From Fragilaria crotonensis (taxonomy: Eukaryota > Bacillariophyta > Fragilariophyceae > Fragilariales > Fragilariaceae): DNA of 40,161 nt. Under the pieces are notes generated by a model. It was not told the origin of the DNA. It made no database searches and worked only from the letters and a program-made list of their open reading frames with translations. Positions 19,703 through 30,780 of this stretch are shown one piece after another. The number at the start of each line of letters is the position of its first letter. The stretch's first letter is position 1. The position numbers were made by a program, and so were the translations under genes. The stretch is from the NCBI GenBank assembly GCA_022925895.1, contig JAKSYS010000586.1, forward strand, positions 1-40,161. Reading direction: 5' to 3'.

Positions 19703-20433
19703 TTGTGGTGAAGCCCATGCGTTCTGTCATGCACTGTGACATCTCATTTCGCCAATTCCTTCAAGAAACGTTAAGGAATGTACCTCTAGCAACATGATGT
19801 CATGTTCATGAATCTGATTAAAATCGTTCTAAGCCCAATAATGGTTCTCATCCTTGGCTCTTAGGATGGTACCAATCCGTTCAAAATTCACTCCGTATCC
19901 TTACCTGTCCCATGTATTTGGTCAGATTTCTTTTTATCGTCTGTGCTTTCAATGCATGATTATTCTCTCCAGTGTCTCTGCTATTCAGTAGCTTCACCGA
20001 AGTTGGATGTAGCCATAAAATTGTTGCTGTTTTGATGGTGCTGGCAAAGTCCTGTCCTGATTTCCATTCGTGATCATCTCCTTTGACCAAGGGATTGACA
20101 ATGGCATATGAAGAAGTCCACAATCATTGATTTGCAGATTTGATGCATTGGAGGATCCAGAATCAAGATTACTTCAAAGCCGGAAGTGGAGTGCTATCTC
20201 ATGAGGAACAAACTGATTTGATCAAGTTTACTTCCCTGTGACTGGCATGATTTATACAGAAAGATCTAAGAATTGTTTACTTGGTCACAGCATTCAATGA
20301 AATCCAGTAAGGTTGAACTACTACAGCTAATGATATGCTCAAGTGGTGATGCAGCTATGTACGTATTTTTACAAAAGATGCGCAACGCTGGTGGCTGTGT
20401 AATATCAAGATGATGTTAAGGTAGAAAGGCTTT
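19703..20433. other. Intergenic, possible decayed retroelement tail
   Basis: No intact gene. A minus-strand frame (19881-20123) with PLVKGDDHEWKSGQDF may continue the decayed gag-pol that begins at 21157, but I could not confirm this. The text is AT-rich. Confidence 0.35.
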
Positions 20434-21157
20434 CTAGAATACACTGCAAACCTGAAAGTGATTTTTGTTTTGTAAGCTATAGCCACCATCGTGAGTTACT
20501 TGTTTGTCATCCAACAGAAAAACTGATCTGTAGACTTTCTTGGCACCATCATAGCTTGGCATGAAATCCGTTCCCATGCATTCCAATTCTTTGTGCTTGG
20601 TCCATTCCTTGTGTTTGGAGCACCAATGCCACTCCTTTCTGCCCACTTGCTTGGTGGGTGATATGCCTGCCTTTGGTGCAACCTTCTTCCACTTATCAGA
20701 GGAACTTCCTTTCTTATCAGAAGCCTTGACCTTGCAATTGGATTTGAACTTGATTTATGTTCTTTTCTTCCCTTGTTCTTCTTGTCTGCCCTGGCAGATA
20801 AGAGTAGCTTCTTGACTTGTTGCGCTTGAAGCGCATTAATGGTCTCCTCTGTGGTCTTCTGACACCACTGTTTGCTTTCCACTCTGGCTCTAAACTTGTT
20901 GAGGGCCCAATCCATCAATTGTTAATGAGTGACGTTCCCACCTTCTTTGTAGTAGTCCTCCTCTTTTTTCTTGATGTACTTGACAAATTCCACATCTTTG
21001 CGGTTGGCCTTGCGTAGCAGGGAAGAAGGCACTGGATGTCAAGTTCTGCCTCATGCGTCAAGAACATGACCATACCATTAGGATGACTAGTAATGCCAAT
21101 AGGCGTGTTGGTGATGCTTTTGTTTGCTTGTTTATGACGTGGGTAGAAATAGTGCAA
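20434..21157 (-). pseudogene. Retroelement gag remnant 1
   Basis: Read on the minus strand across three frames, this gives a gag-like text. KDVEFVKYIKKKEEDYYKEG (near 20980) is followed by LMDWALNKFRARVESKQW and TTEETINALQAQQVKKLLL. A short His/Cys knuckle-like segment follows, EWHWCSKHKEWTKHKELEC (near 20590-20640). The pattern LALNKF...VES.QW...EE.ILALQAQ is common in gag proteins of protist copia-like elements. Frame shifts and the lack of LTRs or pol mark it as a relic. Confidence 0.55.
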
Positions 21158-21321
21158 AAGCGTGCGGTGCTTCCACTGTCTGCTATGGCAGTGGTATCGG
21201 GAGGAATGAGGGAGGACCTACATGAGCGGAAGATAGACAAGAAAAGTAACCAATATCATTTAGAGGAACATTAGAGGGCAAAGAACACAATGCTGGATTG
21301 CAGATTGCAGGCCCCTTGTTG

Positions 21322-22395
21322 TCAGTATCGCGTGGTAGTAGGGATGCGACGGGCGACCGGTAGGAATGGTGTTGTTGCCGCCGTGCATGCGGAAGGCGGT
21401 GGCGTCGTCATGATGTCCGTCCGCATTGTGTAGGCAAGTGGCGGACGTGTGATTCCGTTTTGGCAATAGTAGACCACGAGACCAGCAATAGTAGTGTTTG
21501 CCGCCTTCAAGGGACACATACTGGGTAGGCATTTGCCATGTTGGAGCATCTCCGCACAAAGGAAAAAAGGAGGAATATGGGACGATGACACCGGAGGAAT
21601 GAGAATGCAACCGCGCCGCCTAATCCGAACCGTGGAACTTAGGTGACCCCATCGAAGACTTGTGGGCCAAAATCGCCAACATTCAGCGTGTCGCAACGCT
21701 CGGAGCGCTCCCAATTCCCGACCTCACTGTCATACACTCACATTGTCAATGATGAAAAACCGGCCTCTTGGCTACTACTACCAACAAATTCCATCTACTA
21801 CGTCCTTCCACTGAATGGACGCTCGACCGCTTCAAAACCGAATTCAGGTTTGGAAATTAAGAACGACTTCGCGGAGACACTGCTAGCGATGCGGGCTTCC
21901 ATGGAGCTCAGCACGCCACTACTGTCCTTCCACCATCTGACACTGCTGCGACTGCCACCACGCCTACTAGTACTCCCGCACTCTTCGAGTGCGCTGAGGA
22001 AGGAGGGATGAATGGCAGTTAGGATTTGGGCGGTGAGTGCCGCGCGTAGGTTGTTGTAAAAAGTAGAGTTGTCAAGGGCATCCGTGAACGCACGGCGGGA
22101 GGACAACGGAAAATGGTGGCGGCAGTACCTGCAGCAACAGGACGTGGGCCGGGATGAACAGGAATGACAAAAGTGACTCCCACGCAAGCGACGATGTACT
22201 AATCGGCTTCGCTGAGGAGGATTGCCAGATGACCGTGAAGGCCACTGCCGCGGGCGGATGGCACGGAGCGAATGAGTATTTGCTTCTTGTGAACAATTGA
22301 TGCTGTAGTAATTGCAAGGTGGTGCTGGTTGGCTTGCCGGTGATGGACTTCAATGTATCAAATGGGAAACTGAATTTTGAGGAAGGCACCATGCT
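21322..22395 (-). pseudogene. Retroelement gag remnant 2
   Basis: The minus-strand text changes frame several times but carries gag blocks of another protist retroelement family. From the 5' side these are FDTLKSITGKPTSTTLQLLQ, a small-residue segment near 22240, then FTDALDNSTFYNNLRAAL and LTAIHPSFLSALEE (near 22000-22080). The knuckle-like YCWSRGLLLPKRNHTSATC, with GHHDDATAFRMHGGNNTIPTG, lies at about 21370-21500. The order (helical gag, then C-x-W..H-T-S-A-T-C knuckle) is that of a gag N-to-C reading. No protease or RT follows, so only the 5' part of an element remains. Confidence 0.6.
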
Positions 22396-22713
22396 GGGGG
22401 TGGAACGTTTATGTAGCTCTATTGAAGTGCTTGTCGTTCAAAACGGTGAGCTGCATAAATTATGAGCTACATTTGCCGGGCTCCCCGGGGATATCAGGAC
22501 TTCGATCTGAAATGAGTTCATAGTACATACGTTTCTATATATAAGTATATATGGCATTTGAACTTTGAACACACACCAAGTTGAACAGCGAATTCTTCAC
22601 AACTGTGACTGTGTAAGGAAAGATCGACAACCGTGGTGTTCGCTGGTGATAAGTCATAAGCACTTCTTTGCTTCGTCCAATTCCGCGACCCGCCATCAGG
22701 GCGAATCACTACC
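22396..22713. other. Intergenic, upstream of the RING gene
   Basis: Short spacer between the gag relic and the RING gene. A signal-peptide exon for the RING protein is expected in this area but none was found with confidence. A 101-codon minus-strand frame (22518-22823) overlaps the RING N terminus and is probably a chance frame. Confidence 0.4.
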
Positions 22714-23780
22714 GTGCTCCCGTCCTCGCAGACAATGGTGGAATACCCGTCGCCGTATCCTTCTGCAGCCTCTGTCAAGGTACCAACCTCGAATCCTTCA
22801 AATGAAGTAGTCAGGAAATGCATGTTATGCGGCTACGGCATGCAATTCACCCGTCCAAATGAATACGTTGAGTTTGCAAACAGTACCTTATCAGGAACTT
22901 GTGAATCCATCGCCAAAGGGACATCTTATCAATGTGACTATTACAAGGAGTACGAAAGACTAGAAAACATCACCCGTATCTGTGGATGCACACAATGGAA
23001 ATGGTACAACAGAAACACAACCCCAGCTGATCTTTCAATGTTGCTATTTGTTCTCATAGGTTCATTGTCATTTCTGATTGTATGTGGGCTTTGTTTCTGG
23101 AGGACAGCCTGCCTGCGCCGCCGTTTTGAACGAGGTGCGCAGACCCGGATCGTTACACCACAGGAAGGGACTGTGATCCGTCCAATAAACGTCCCAATCA
23201 GCCGCGAAGAATCCGACCATGAGGCTCGGGTGCGACGCTCGCGCGTCTTGATGTTTCTATTTCCGACGGATACAAAGGTAAGGCTTGCCCCATGTTTTTT
23301 AATAAGTACATTAGCTCGACCACTCTGTGAGACGGACATTTCTGACTCAAGTTCTCCCGAAGCTGGAACAAGAACGAGACGAGCCTAAGAGTGGGAACGC
23401 GTTGATTTATAATGCACAATTGAAACAATACGTGTTCTGCGAAGAAAACCAGAAGACATATCGTGCTCCATTTGCCTAGAATTGCTTGGTAAGCACGCCA
23501 ACGTGATATATGATTTGCATAGTTGTCTTTGCAACTGAAAGGTGCCACTCATCTCGGTGACACTTTTCTCAATGCATTTACGCCAGGTTCTGAAGATGAC
23601 ACGGTGTCCGGTTTGTGCTCGCATGTTTACCATCGTGACTGCATCATGAATTGGATGAAGGGCGGGCATGATGAATGTCCCAATTGTCGACGATCGATGT
23701 GGGATCCAGAGACGTACGCGATGATAGATGAGTGCATCAATGCAGAGCAGAATGGTACTACACCAGCAGCCATAGTATGA
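22714..23780 (+). CDS. Membrane-anchored RING-H2 protein with Cys-rich ectodomain (two short introns, one frame break)
   Basis: The N-terminal part has a Cys-rich region, CMLCGYGMQFTRP...TC...QCDYY...CGC (residues 36-92). One membrane segment follows (about 107-129), then a basic cytoplasmic stretch. The first intron candidate is 23278-23314 (GTAAGG...TTAG, 37 bp), after which the frame reads KLDHSVRRTFLTQVLPKLEQ. A second intron, 23489-23541 (GTAAGC...AAAG), joins SCSICLELLG to ATHLGDTF. The RING then reads CSIC ... LCSHVYHRDCI ... CPNCR, a C3H2C3 RING-H2. Between the introns one base seems to be missing near 23440 (LKQY to VLRRKPEDI). Such proteins are E3 ubiquitin ligases. A membrane RING with a short extracellular Cys-rich domain is a type I associate with diatoms. 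The true start and signal peptide are unresolved. Confidence 0.65.
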
Positions 23781-23783
23781 CAT

Positions 23784-24356
23784 GCTTAGGAATCCAGGCG
23801 TTTAGCGTCGTTCTGTAGCTTCAGTGGAATGCAGCTACTCGATTTAAGATTTATCAGCAACTGATAAGAATACCAACATACCATTCTCCTGATCGTTCCG
23901 CATTTTGTCACGGGGCATAAAGTTATATGGACGGGAAGGTTGCCGTGGACTTACGAGTCGTATGACGACTACTGTAGATGCTAAAGTAGATTCTAATGAT
24001 GGAATGGCGACTATACATCCTGAGTTGCAAGGATGAGGGAATCCACAAAACAATGACCTGAGTGGATGCTTGCGCCCTCAATGCTACTCAAGCATCTGTC
24101 ATCAAGGCATTTGTTTCCATCGCCAAAACACTGAGACCCACAATACACAAATACGCAATCCGACCGCGTTCACTTATTGGGGAAACGGCGTCGGGACTCC
24201 CCATGTGGCGGCATTATGGATCGGATGGTGTGTGTTCGGATCCGTACATATCAACCACTGCAGTGCCGATCCATGACATACAAGCGATTCTTTGCATGGA
24301 AGCAAACATCAATGACGAGTTATAGAGCTGCCTGAGTGTCTTTGAAGAGTTTCGTT
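23784..24356. other. Intergenic between convergent genes
   Basis: The RING gene (+) and coiled-coil gene (-) converge here, so both 3' ends lie in this stretch. Frames at 24062-24325 (+) show no recognisable motif. Confidence 0.45.
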
Positions 24357-27300
24357 TCAAGTATCGCTTTCGAACAAAATTGCGAACTTTATCGCGTTCG
24401 GCTGAGCGGCTGCTCTTGGCCCTGGCTCAGATGTGGCTCCGTCCGAAAAGATAGACTTCCCATCTTCGAAATCGTGCAACCACTTTGTGGCATCGCCAAG
24501 GTCAGCTGTTTGTGTCGACATGGAGTCATGAACCAGGGTGTCAGAAATGTTGCTAGTGTTGACCGTGTCAGATTCTTGGAATGAAAACCCACTCTCCATG
24601 AGCATGAATTGGCTGCCCCCCACGCCTTCCTCACGCACGTTCATGAAATCATTCAATTTTCCACCTCGAGTGTCACTCTGCGTGTCTTCACCACCATCGA
24701 CAGGCATGAATCCTTCTTTATCAGCGGAAGCCGGCGTTGAGCTGCTCTGCGTCGACTTGGTCTCCTGCTCTCGCAACTCGTCTCGAAGCTTTGCGCACTG
24801 TATGTTTTTCTCGCGTAGTTCCGCTTCCAGTCGTATGGATTTCTTGCGCAAATCATCTGTCTTCCCTGTCAAGTACTCGACTTCAGCGTTCAATTCATCA
24901 ATCCTCAGTTGCAAATCCGTTTGCTTATCAGATTCCCGGTATCCCCTTTGCTTGTATCGCGTTTTGATTTCTTGAGCGGATGCCAAAGCTTTTGTAGCGA
25001 TAATCTTGGCGTTTTCCAGCTCTTCTTCCCGCTTCTCAAGAATGTCAGCCAGTTGATCAAATTCCTCTTGACGCAGCTGCACTTCCTCAATCATTTGCTC
25101 CAACCCTTCAATAGCCTCAGCGCGCTCATGGGCAATCCTGTCCATCTGTTCAGCCATCTCCTCCTCTCTCGCTTCTTTCTCCTTTAGCTTCTGCTGGAGC
25201 GCAGCGACGGCGACTTCGGATCCAGATTGTTGGTTGCTAGTCGACACCTTGGCAGCGGCTAGTTGCGCCTCTAGATCAAGAATACGTTGTTGCAAACCCG
25301 CAGCGTCGGTAGATAGAGTCGCAGATTCATCGTTGACTTGTTGAAGGTGCATTTTCACTTCCTTGATCTCACCCTGCAAGACCTGAACTCGTCTTCTTTG
25401 GCGCGAAGCAGTTCCTCCTGGGAGAGCGTCGCGTTTTTGTACTCCTGCTGCATCCTAGTCAAAGACTCTCTTAATGTATTCTCCTCTTGAGACATCTTCT
25501 TGACTGTTTCTTTCAGAGCCGCAATGTCCTCTTCCAAATCCTTCGTTTCCATGTCTTTTCACTCAACAATCTCTGCAAGGTATCAAGCTTGGTCTCGTAA
25601 AGGTCGATACTCTTTCGGAGCTCGTTCTGAACGCGTTGGACCTCCATTGAAACCTCCTCTCTGTCGGTTGAAACGCTACGCAGGCTGAAAACGGCTCTTG
25701 GTGCTCTTCTCTGATCCTCAACGCCTCCACTTCATGTTCGGCCTTAATGTTTTCTGCATCCTGGAGCTTCTGTTGCGTGGCCAAAAGCATCTCTTGCAGA
25801 CCAGATATTCTCAAGCCATTGGACTTGTTCGCTGCTTCAATATCTTGCTTTAATCCGACGATTTCCTTATCTTTCTGCTGTGCAATCAACTGCTGGTGAG
25901 CCAGAGCCTCGGTACAGGACTCCAGTTCGCGCTTGAGAGATGCGATTGTAGCTTGCAACTTGCCGCCCGCCGAAGATGAAAGTTCATCGGCATTGAGGAG
26001 CCTGGCCTCAAGATTGTCAATTATGAGTCGTTTCTCTTTTAGCGTCGACTCTGTGGCGGATAGCTTGCCTTCGAACTTGGCGATTTCGACTCGGAGCTCG
26101 GATTCTAGGCTCTCGTGGCGAGCTCGTTCGGAGATGAGATCTTTCTGCACCCTTTCGAGGGTTTGGGTCATCGTTGCAAGTCGATTCTTGTTTTCGTCCT
26201 CGAACGACTTGTCCTTCAGAATGGCTTGCTCGCGCTCTTTCTTTGCAAGTTCTAGTTGACCCTGCATGATCTCCAGCGTCCTTTCCATATCTTCACGGAT
26301 TTCGGCGATTTCAAAATCTTTACGAGCTAATTCCGTTTTGAGTTTGGCGACAGCCTTTCTCTGCATCAGAATGTCCTCACGTGCCTTGATTTCTTCAGAA
26401 TGCTGCGACTCCAGATCACCTAGTAGCGATTGGCAGCGTTGTTCGCTCTCTGCAAGTCGATCCGACAGACTTTGCACTTTTGATTCCTTTTCAGCAAGGT
26501 CTCTGACAGCTATATCCAGCTTATCATTCAGGCGCTCCATTTCGCCTTGACGCAAGGCGTCCCGCCTTTCCCATTCTCGCGCAACATCTCGGTCCTTACC
26601 AGCGGATTGAACTTGAAATCGGACAGTCTCTTGCCTGACTGTGTCGTATTTTTCAGAGAGACATCCAGTTCTTCTCTGAGTGCGGAAAGTTTCGCTTGTA
26701 CTCAGATCTCAAAGAAAGCTTGGCTTCGTGGACAGCTTGCTCAAGACTCGCTTTCATTTCAACTTCCTTGTGCTCGATTTCGGCTTGGTGTCGATCGGTC
26801 GCAAGTTCCAGCTGTTTTCGCGTATCGGCTATTCGTTCCTCGTACTCCATGACCTTGCTGTGTTGTGATTGTACCAAGTCGTCGAGACGGCGCTGTTCTC
26901 GAGAATCAAATGTTCGCTTCAAGGCTTCAACATTCTGCTTGTGGCTCTCATCAATCTCGGCTAGCTGTCTCGAGACTGTCTGCCTTTTCTGCATTAGCCA
27001 AATTATTTGCCTCCAGGGCGACGATACGTTGAGCCCTAATCTCAGCCTCAGCTTCGATTGCATGGCAATGAGCATTGAGAGTTTCGTACTTGACATCGCG
27101 CTCTCGAAGAGACTGTTCGTTGACCAGCGCTGCTTTCGCACTGCTCCTTAAGCTCTCGTCGGCAGGTTTCCAGCTCCAAACTATTCCTCGTCAGCTCCTT
27201 CTGAAGTCGTACATTGTCCTCTTCTCTGTCGTCCAACATGGTATGAAGGGACTCCACTTGACCCATCGACTCGGCCATTTGGCGCTCAAATGCCGATTCT

Positions 27301-28433
27301 TTCTCTCCCCATTTTTTCTGAAGTTGCGTCAGCTGTTCCTTTGTTTGCTCCCTAAATTGTGCGTACTCCTCTTCCAGTCGATCGAGCTTTTCCTTCTGCG
27401 ATTCCAATTCTTCCGCAAGCGTTTCAGCATCTTGTTGTGCTTCGTTGTATTGGTCTTTGGCGGCTTTCAACTTGGCGTCGTATTCCTCACTCAACTGAGA
27501 TCGGCCATGCTGAATCTCGTGTATTTGTTCATTCAGAGTCACACGTATCGAGCTCAAAGCCGTTTCGAGTTTCTGGATCCGATTCGCATCATCAGAATGT
27601 GATTTCGATTGATGCTCTTGCAACTGTACCTTGGACTGGAGTGTTGTCTTTTCTTGCATCAAAATTTCGACTTGGCGCTGCAATTCCTGCGCCTCCAGCT
27701 CCAAGGTAGTGCGATCCAACGATGCCAATCTTCGGGGGGAAAGCAGCTGTTGCCTTCGGCCGGGCGATTCGTTCGCCCGCGGAACGCCCGCAATCGATTT
27801 CGTCGGAACAATCGCGGCAGGTTCCATATCAATTTCATGAAAAAATCGCAACTCCTCCAGCTCTTGAAGGAGCGTCCCAATGCGATTTTCCGCTTCCTTC
27901 AATTTGAAAGAAGCCTTCTCATCCCCCTTATTGACAGGCCGCGGCGATTGCGGTCGCTCCTGTTGAATATTCGTGGATTGATTCCGGTGCGAGTGCAGCG
28001 GGTGCTGTTTGAGTTGCCGTCGTGCGGAATGCGATTGTTCGCGTCGTTCTCGTAAATCCAAAATGGCCATGGTCACGGCATGGGCATCTTGTACTTCTCG
28101 TCCCGTCGTCGTTTGGTGTGCTGTGGATGATGTGATGATGCGACCAGTACTAATGGGGCGAGGTCTTTGGTGATCAATGTTTCGCGTTGTTTCAGGGGCA
28201 CGCATGCGAGTACTGGATTTGGCACGTCCCAATGCAGCAGCACTGTCATTCTTTTGGTTATTGTTAACGTCAACGTCAGGAGAGGAAGGAATTCGATTAG
28301 GCTCATGGCGATTGTATGGATTGTACTTCGGTCCTCTTGGTTCTGTCCCTGTCGCAATGTTGGATCTTCTCATGTTGTTTTCATGTACGAGGGAAAATGG
28401 CTCTTTCAGACTTTGGCGTTCCATTGTCTTCAA
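24357..28433 (-). CDS. Long coiled-coil protein, reading split over several frames
   Basis: Reading on the minus strand from 28433 gives about 1,330 residues. The N terminus (about 150 residues) is disordered, Arg/Ser/Pro/His-rich. A very long coiled coil rich in Glu, Lys, Gln and Leu heptads follows, then an acidic/Ser-rich tail (…MSTQTADLGD…WLHDFEDGKSIFSDG). The frame slips by one base at about 27143, 26970, 26703, 26655, 25690, 25555 and 25380, and at each point another frame continues the coiled coil at once. No GT-AG introns fit these points. Between them there are no stops. It resembles structural coiled-coil proteins of Golgi, centrosome or cytoskeleton, but no domain identifies it. 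Because all pieces keep coding composition, sequencing indels or a very recent pseudogene fit better than old decay. Confidence 0.7.
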
Positions 28434-28724
28434 TGGCGAACGAGGGGGGCGGTTGGCGCTCCATCAACTTTAATTAGTGCTTGCTTATTGAAGCGCCATC
28501 GACTCTTACAACGAGGGACGATAGAGCGAGCGACTCGTGTTTTTGAACTTGGTCACTGTTCTCGTATGTAAAATCGATACCAACATCAAATTTGCAATCA
28601 AATGCATGTATACAGTATTGTATGTACATAAGCCTGAAGTCGAGGAATTTGGGGGATGTTTCATGGGAAAGCTTTTGTCGAATATACAGATTTGATTGAA
28701 GTATATAACACTCATATGTTTTTG
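28434..28724. other. Spacer upstream of the coiled-coil gene
   Basis: About 290 bp between the coiled-coil start codon and the broken end of the transposase relic. It probably holds the coiled-coil promoter. No gene is seen. Confidence 0.45.
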
Positions 28725-30780
28725 ATTTGAAACTGAGGGTGGGTATTGCATCACTTTGAGGACGTCAATAACATCCTCAAACTGGAGCACCATGTTGTTG
28801 TATGCCCAATATCCTTCTCGGTTCTCGCCGTACTCGAAGAAGAGAAGAAACGGAGACTTGTCTGGTGTTAGTGGTCATTTGTGTGAGTTTCCGAGGATCT
28901 CGATGGCTGCCTCTGGATCAGCATAATGTTGGCCTGCTCGTTGAGTATTTACTTCATCTAGGATCTCAGCACTTATCTCTCTGATGAGTCCATGCTCTCG
29001 ACATACGAATGTTGAGATCATGGTTCCGGTTCCTTCATCTTTTGGGAGAAGTGGACGCTCACCGCTAGGACCCACCCACATCTTTGTAACAAATAAAAAC
29101 TGTTTAAAGATTGCTTCGTCCTGACCCAATACAATAACTGTTTTAGAGCCAATGGGCTTGCGGACGCTAAGATTGCCTCCAAATGGAAGAAACTGCAGTC
29201 GCTCCTCGAATTCATAGGATGCATCAATGTGGTATTCAACCATATCGATGCCATCGTCGCCAACGTAGTTAAAACCACAGTTTTTGTGATACTTCCTTTG
29301 ATTCTAATTCTTTGACTCCGTCAATGTCATCTGTAGCCACCGATGAGCTCGTATCTCATAACTAAGGTACTTAATCGTGAACACGGGTCTGTATGCAATT
29401 GTTTCTGGTCTTTCATGACCATCGACAAAGTAATGTTTCTCGCGCTTCTTATACCTAAAGCCGCAAGCATGCATCCACCGAGCCATAGTTGTAATGCTTA
29501 AGCTTGACAAACCATATGATTGTAAAAATGCTTCTTTAGTTGAAGGAGTTACGGCTTCTATTCTAAAACAGCATCGCGGTGATCACCATCATCGTTCAAC
29601 AAACACCCATCGCGTTTCACCATCAGCTTTGAACAAGCTCATTATGAACATACTCAAGCATCATTTCAACCCGTAAGTCTTTAATGTTAGCGATTCCATG
29701 ATTCTTGAATGCCTCCATCGCATCTGGATTGTCAACAAAGAAGCGTGGGCAGACTGTCTTAGCCTCTGGTACCTTGTAGAAGTAATACCGATGGCGAGCA
29801 AACTTTCTGTGCCATCTTGACAGTGTTGAGAAGCTTGAATAGAACTCAACTCCGATGTTGTTCATGGCTTCAATGGCATAATTCAGGCAGCGCCCAAGTC
29901 CACTGAATTCTCAAGTCCCCGGTGACATTCAGCACAAATTGCTTAAGTGCCAGCGCCAAATACATACTCCTGTATCGTAGTGAGAACACATCGGCCTCAG
30001 AGTAGTGGCTCTTGAATGTACCGCCCATCCTTGTATCAACAACATTCTTCCAGTTACTGGCTGCACGATTCACAGACTCCAATATTTCGATGCGTTCCAT
30101 GACAATTTCTTTCACATCGCAATCAGTCCCATAGAGGATAGTGCATGGTGCAAAAAGACGTCGAGCATCGCCGGAGTCCCACCAATTTGCTGTCACTTCT
30201 GTCGACAGAACAGATTCAGCGGTGTTAGTATGAAGAGGTGCTGGTGATGCATTATCAGTTGTAACAGTGTCAAGAGAACTTGCCATAGCCACCGGCAACA
30301 AACCCTTCTGTCGCTTCGGTTCTGGCTCTATGCTCATGTTGATTTCCAATGGCTGCTCGCGACTGCCTGCAAGCAGCCTTGTTAAAACATGATCTTGTTC
30401 CCACACTGTGGCACTAAGCTGTGAAGGCAGAGACGGTACCACTCCAACCTGTGCTGTCACCCAGAAGAAATAGCGCCGAGTTCGGTTTTGAAATGTATGT
30501 CGGAAACTTGGAGCTGCACTTCACCAGAAGCACCTTCAATGATGTTTGGCTCCAACGAACTTGTGAGAGGAAAGACCTTGTTTATTACTCGCATCATTGT
30601 GGGTAAGGTGAACTTGATATCCTCGCCAACATTGAACTTCATGTGCATGTACGTGCACAGTTGTTCTGCTGGCAACCATCGCCCATGAAGTGCCCGATCA
30701 CAGAAAACCCTTCGAACGCAAGATAATATAAAAACTGATCCGTTGCGTTTGCCGCGTGCACCGACGCTGCTACCACTCAT
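28725..30780 (-). pseudogene. DDE-transposase-like relic, C-terminally truncated
   Basis: Read on the minus strand from the Met at 30780 across several frames. An N-terminal segment (MSGSSVGARGKRNGSVF) is followed by a Ser/Pro-rich part (30460-29870) and FYSSFSTLSRWHRKFARHR with CPRFFVDNPDAM (29865-29680). Then come SITTMARWMHACGFRYKKR (29500) and PIGSKTVIVLGQDEAIFKQ with WVGPSGE and LLPKDEGTGTMIS (29160-29030). GQDE...F, W..P.G and PK.EG.G.M.S.F form the start of a DDE nuclease core seen in transposase-like proteins of protists and fungi. The reading stops at HPQFQ near 28725, before the second catalytic Asp and final Glu. The relic therefore lacks half its active site. Terminal inverted repeats were not found. 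Confidence 0.6.

Noticed and set aside
22518-22823. 101-codon minus-strand frame with VCEDGSTVVIRPDGG
   Set aside because: It overlaps the N-terminal part of the better-supported RING gene and has no recognisable domain; probably the reverse reading of coding sequence.
24357-28433. Introns as explanation for the frame changes in the coiled-coil gene
   Set aside because: At the junctions I read base by base, coding text continues at once in the new frame and leaves no room for an intron.
24357-28433. Many plus-strand frames opposite the coiled-coil gene
   Set aside because: Ser/Phe/Leu-rich texts are the usual reverse reading of Glu/Lys/Gln-rich coiled coils.
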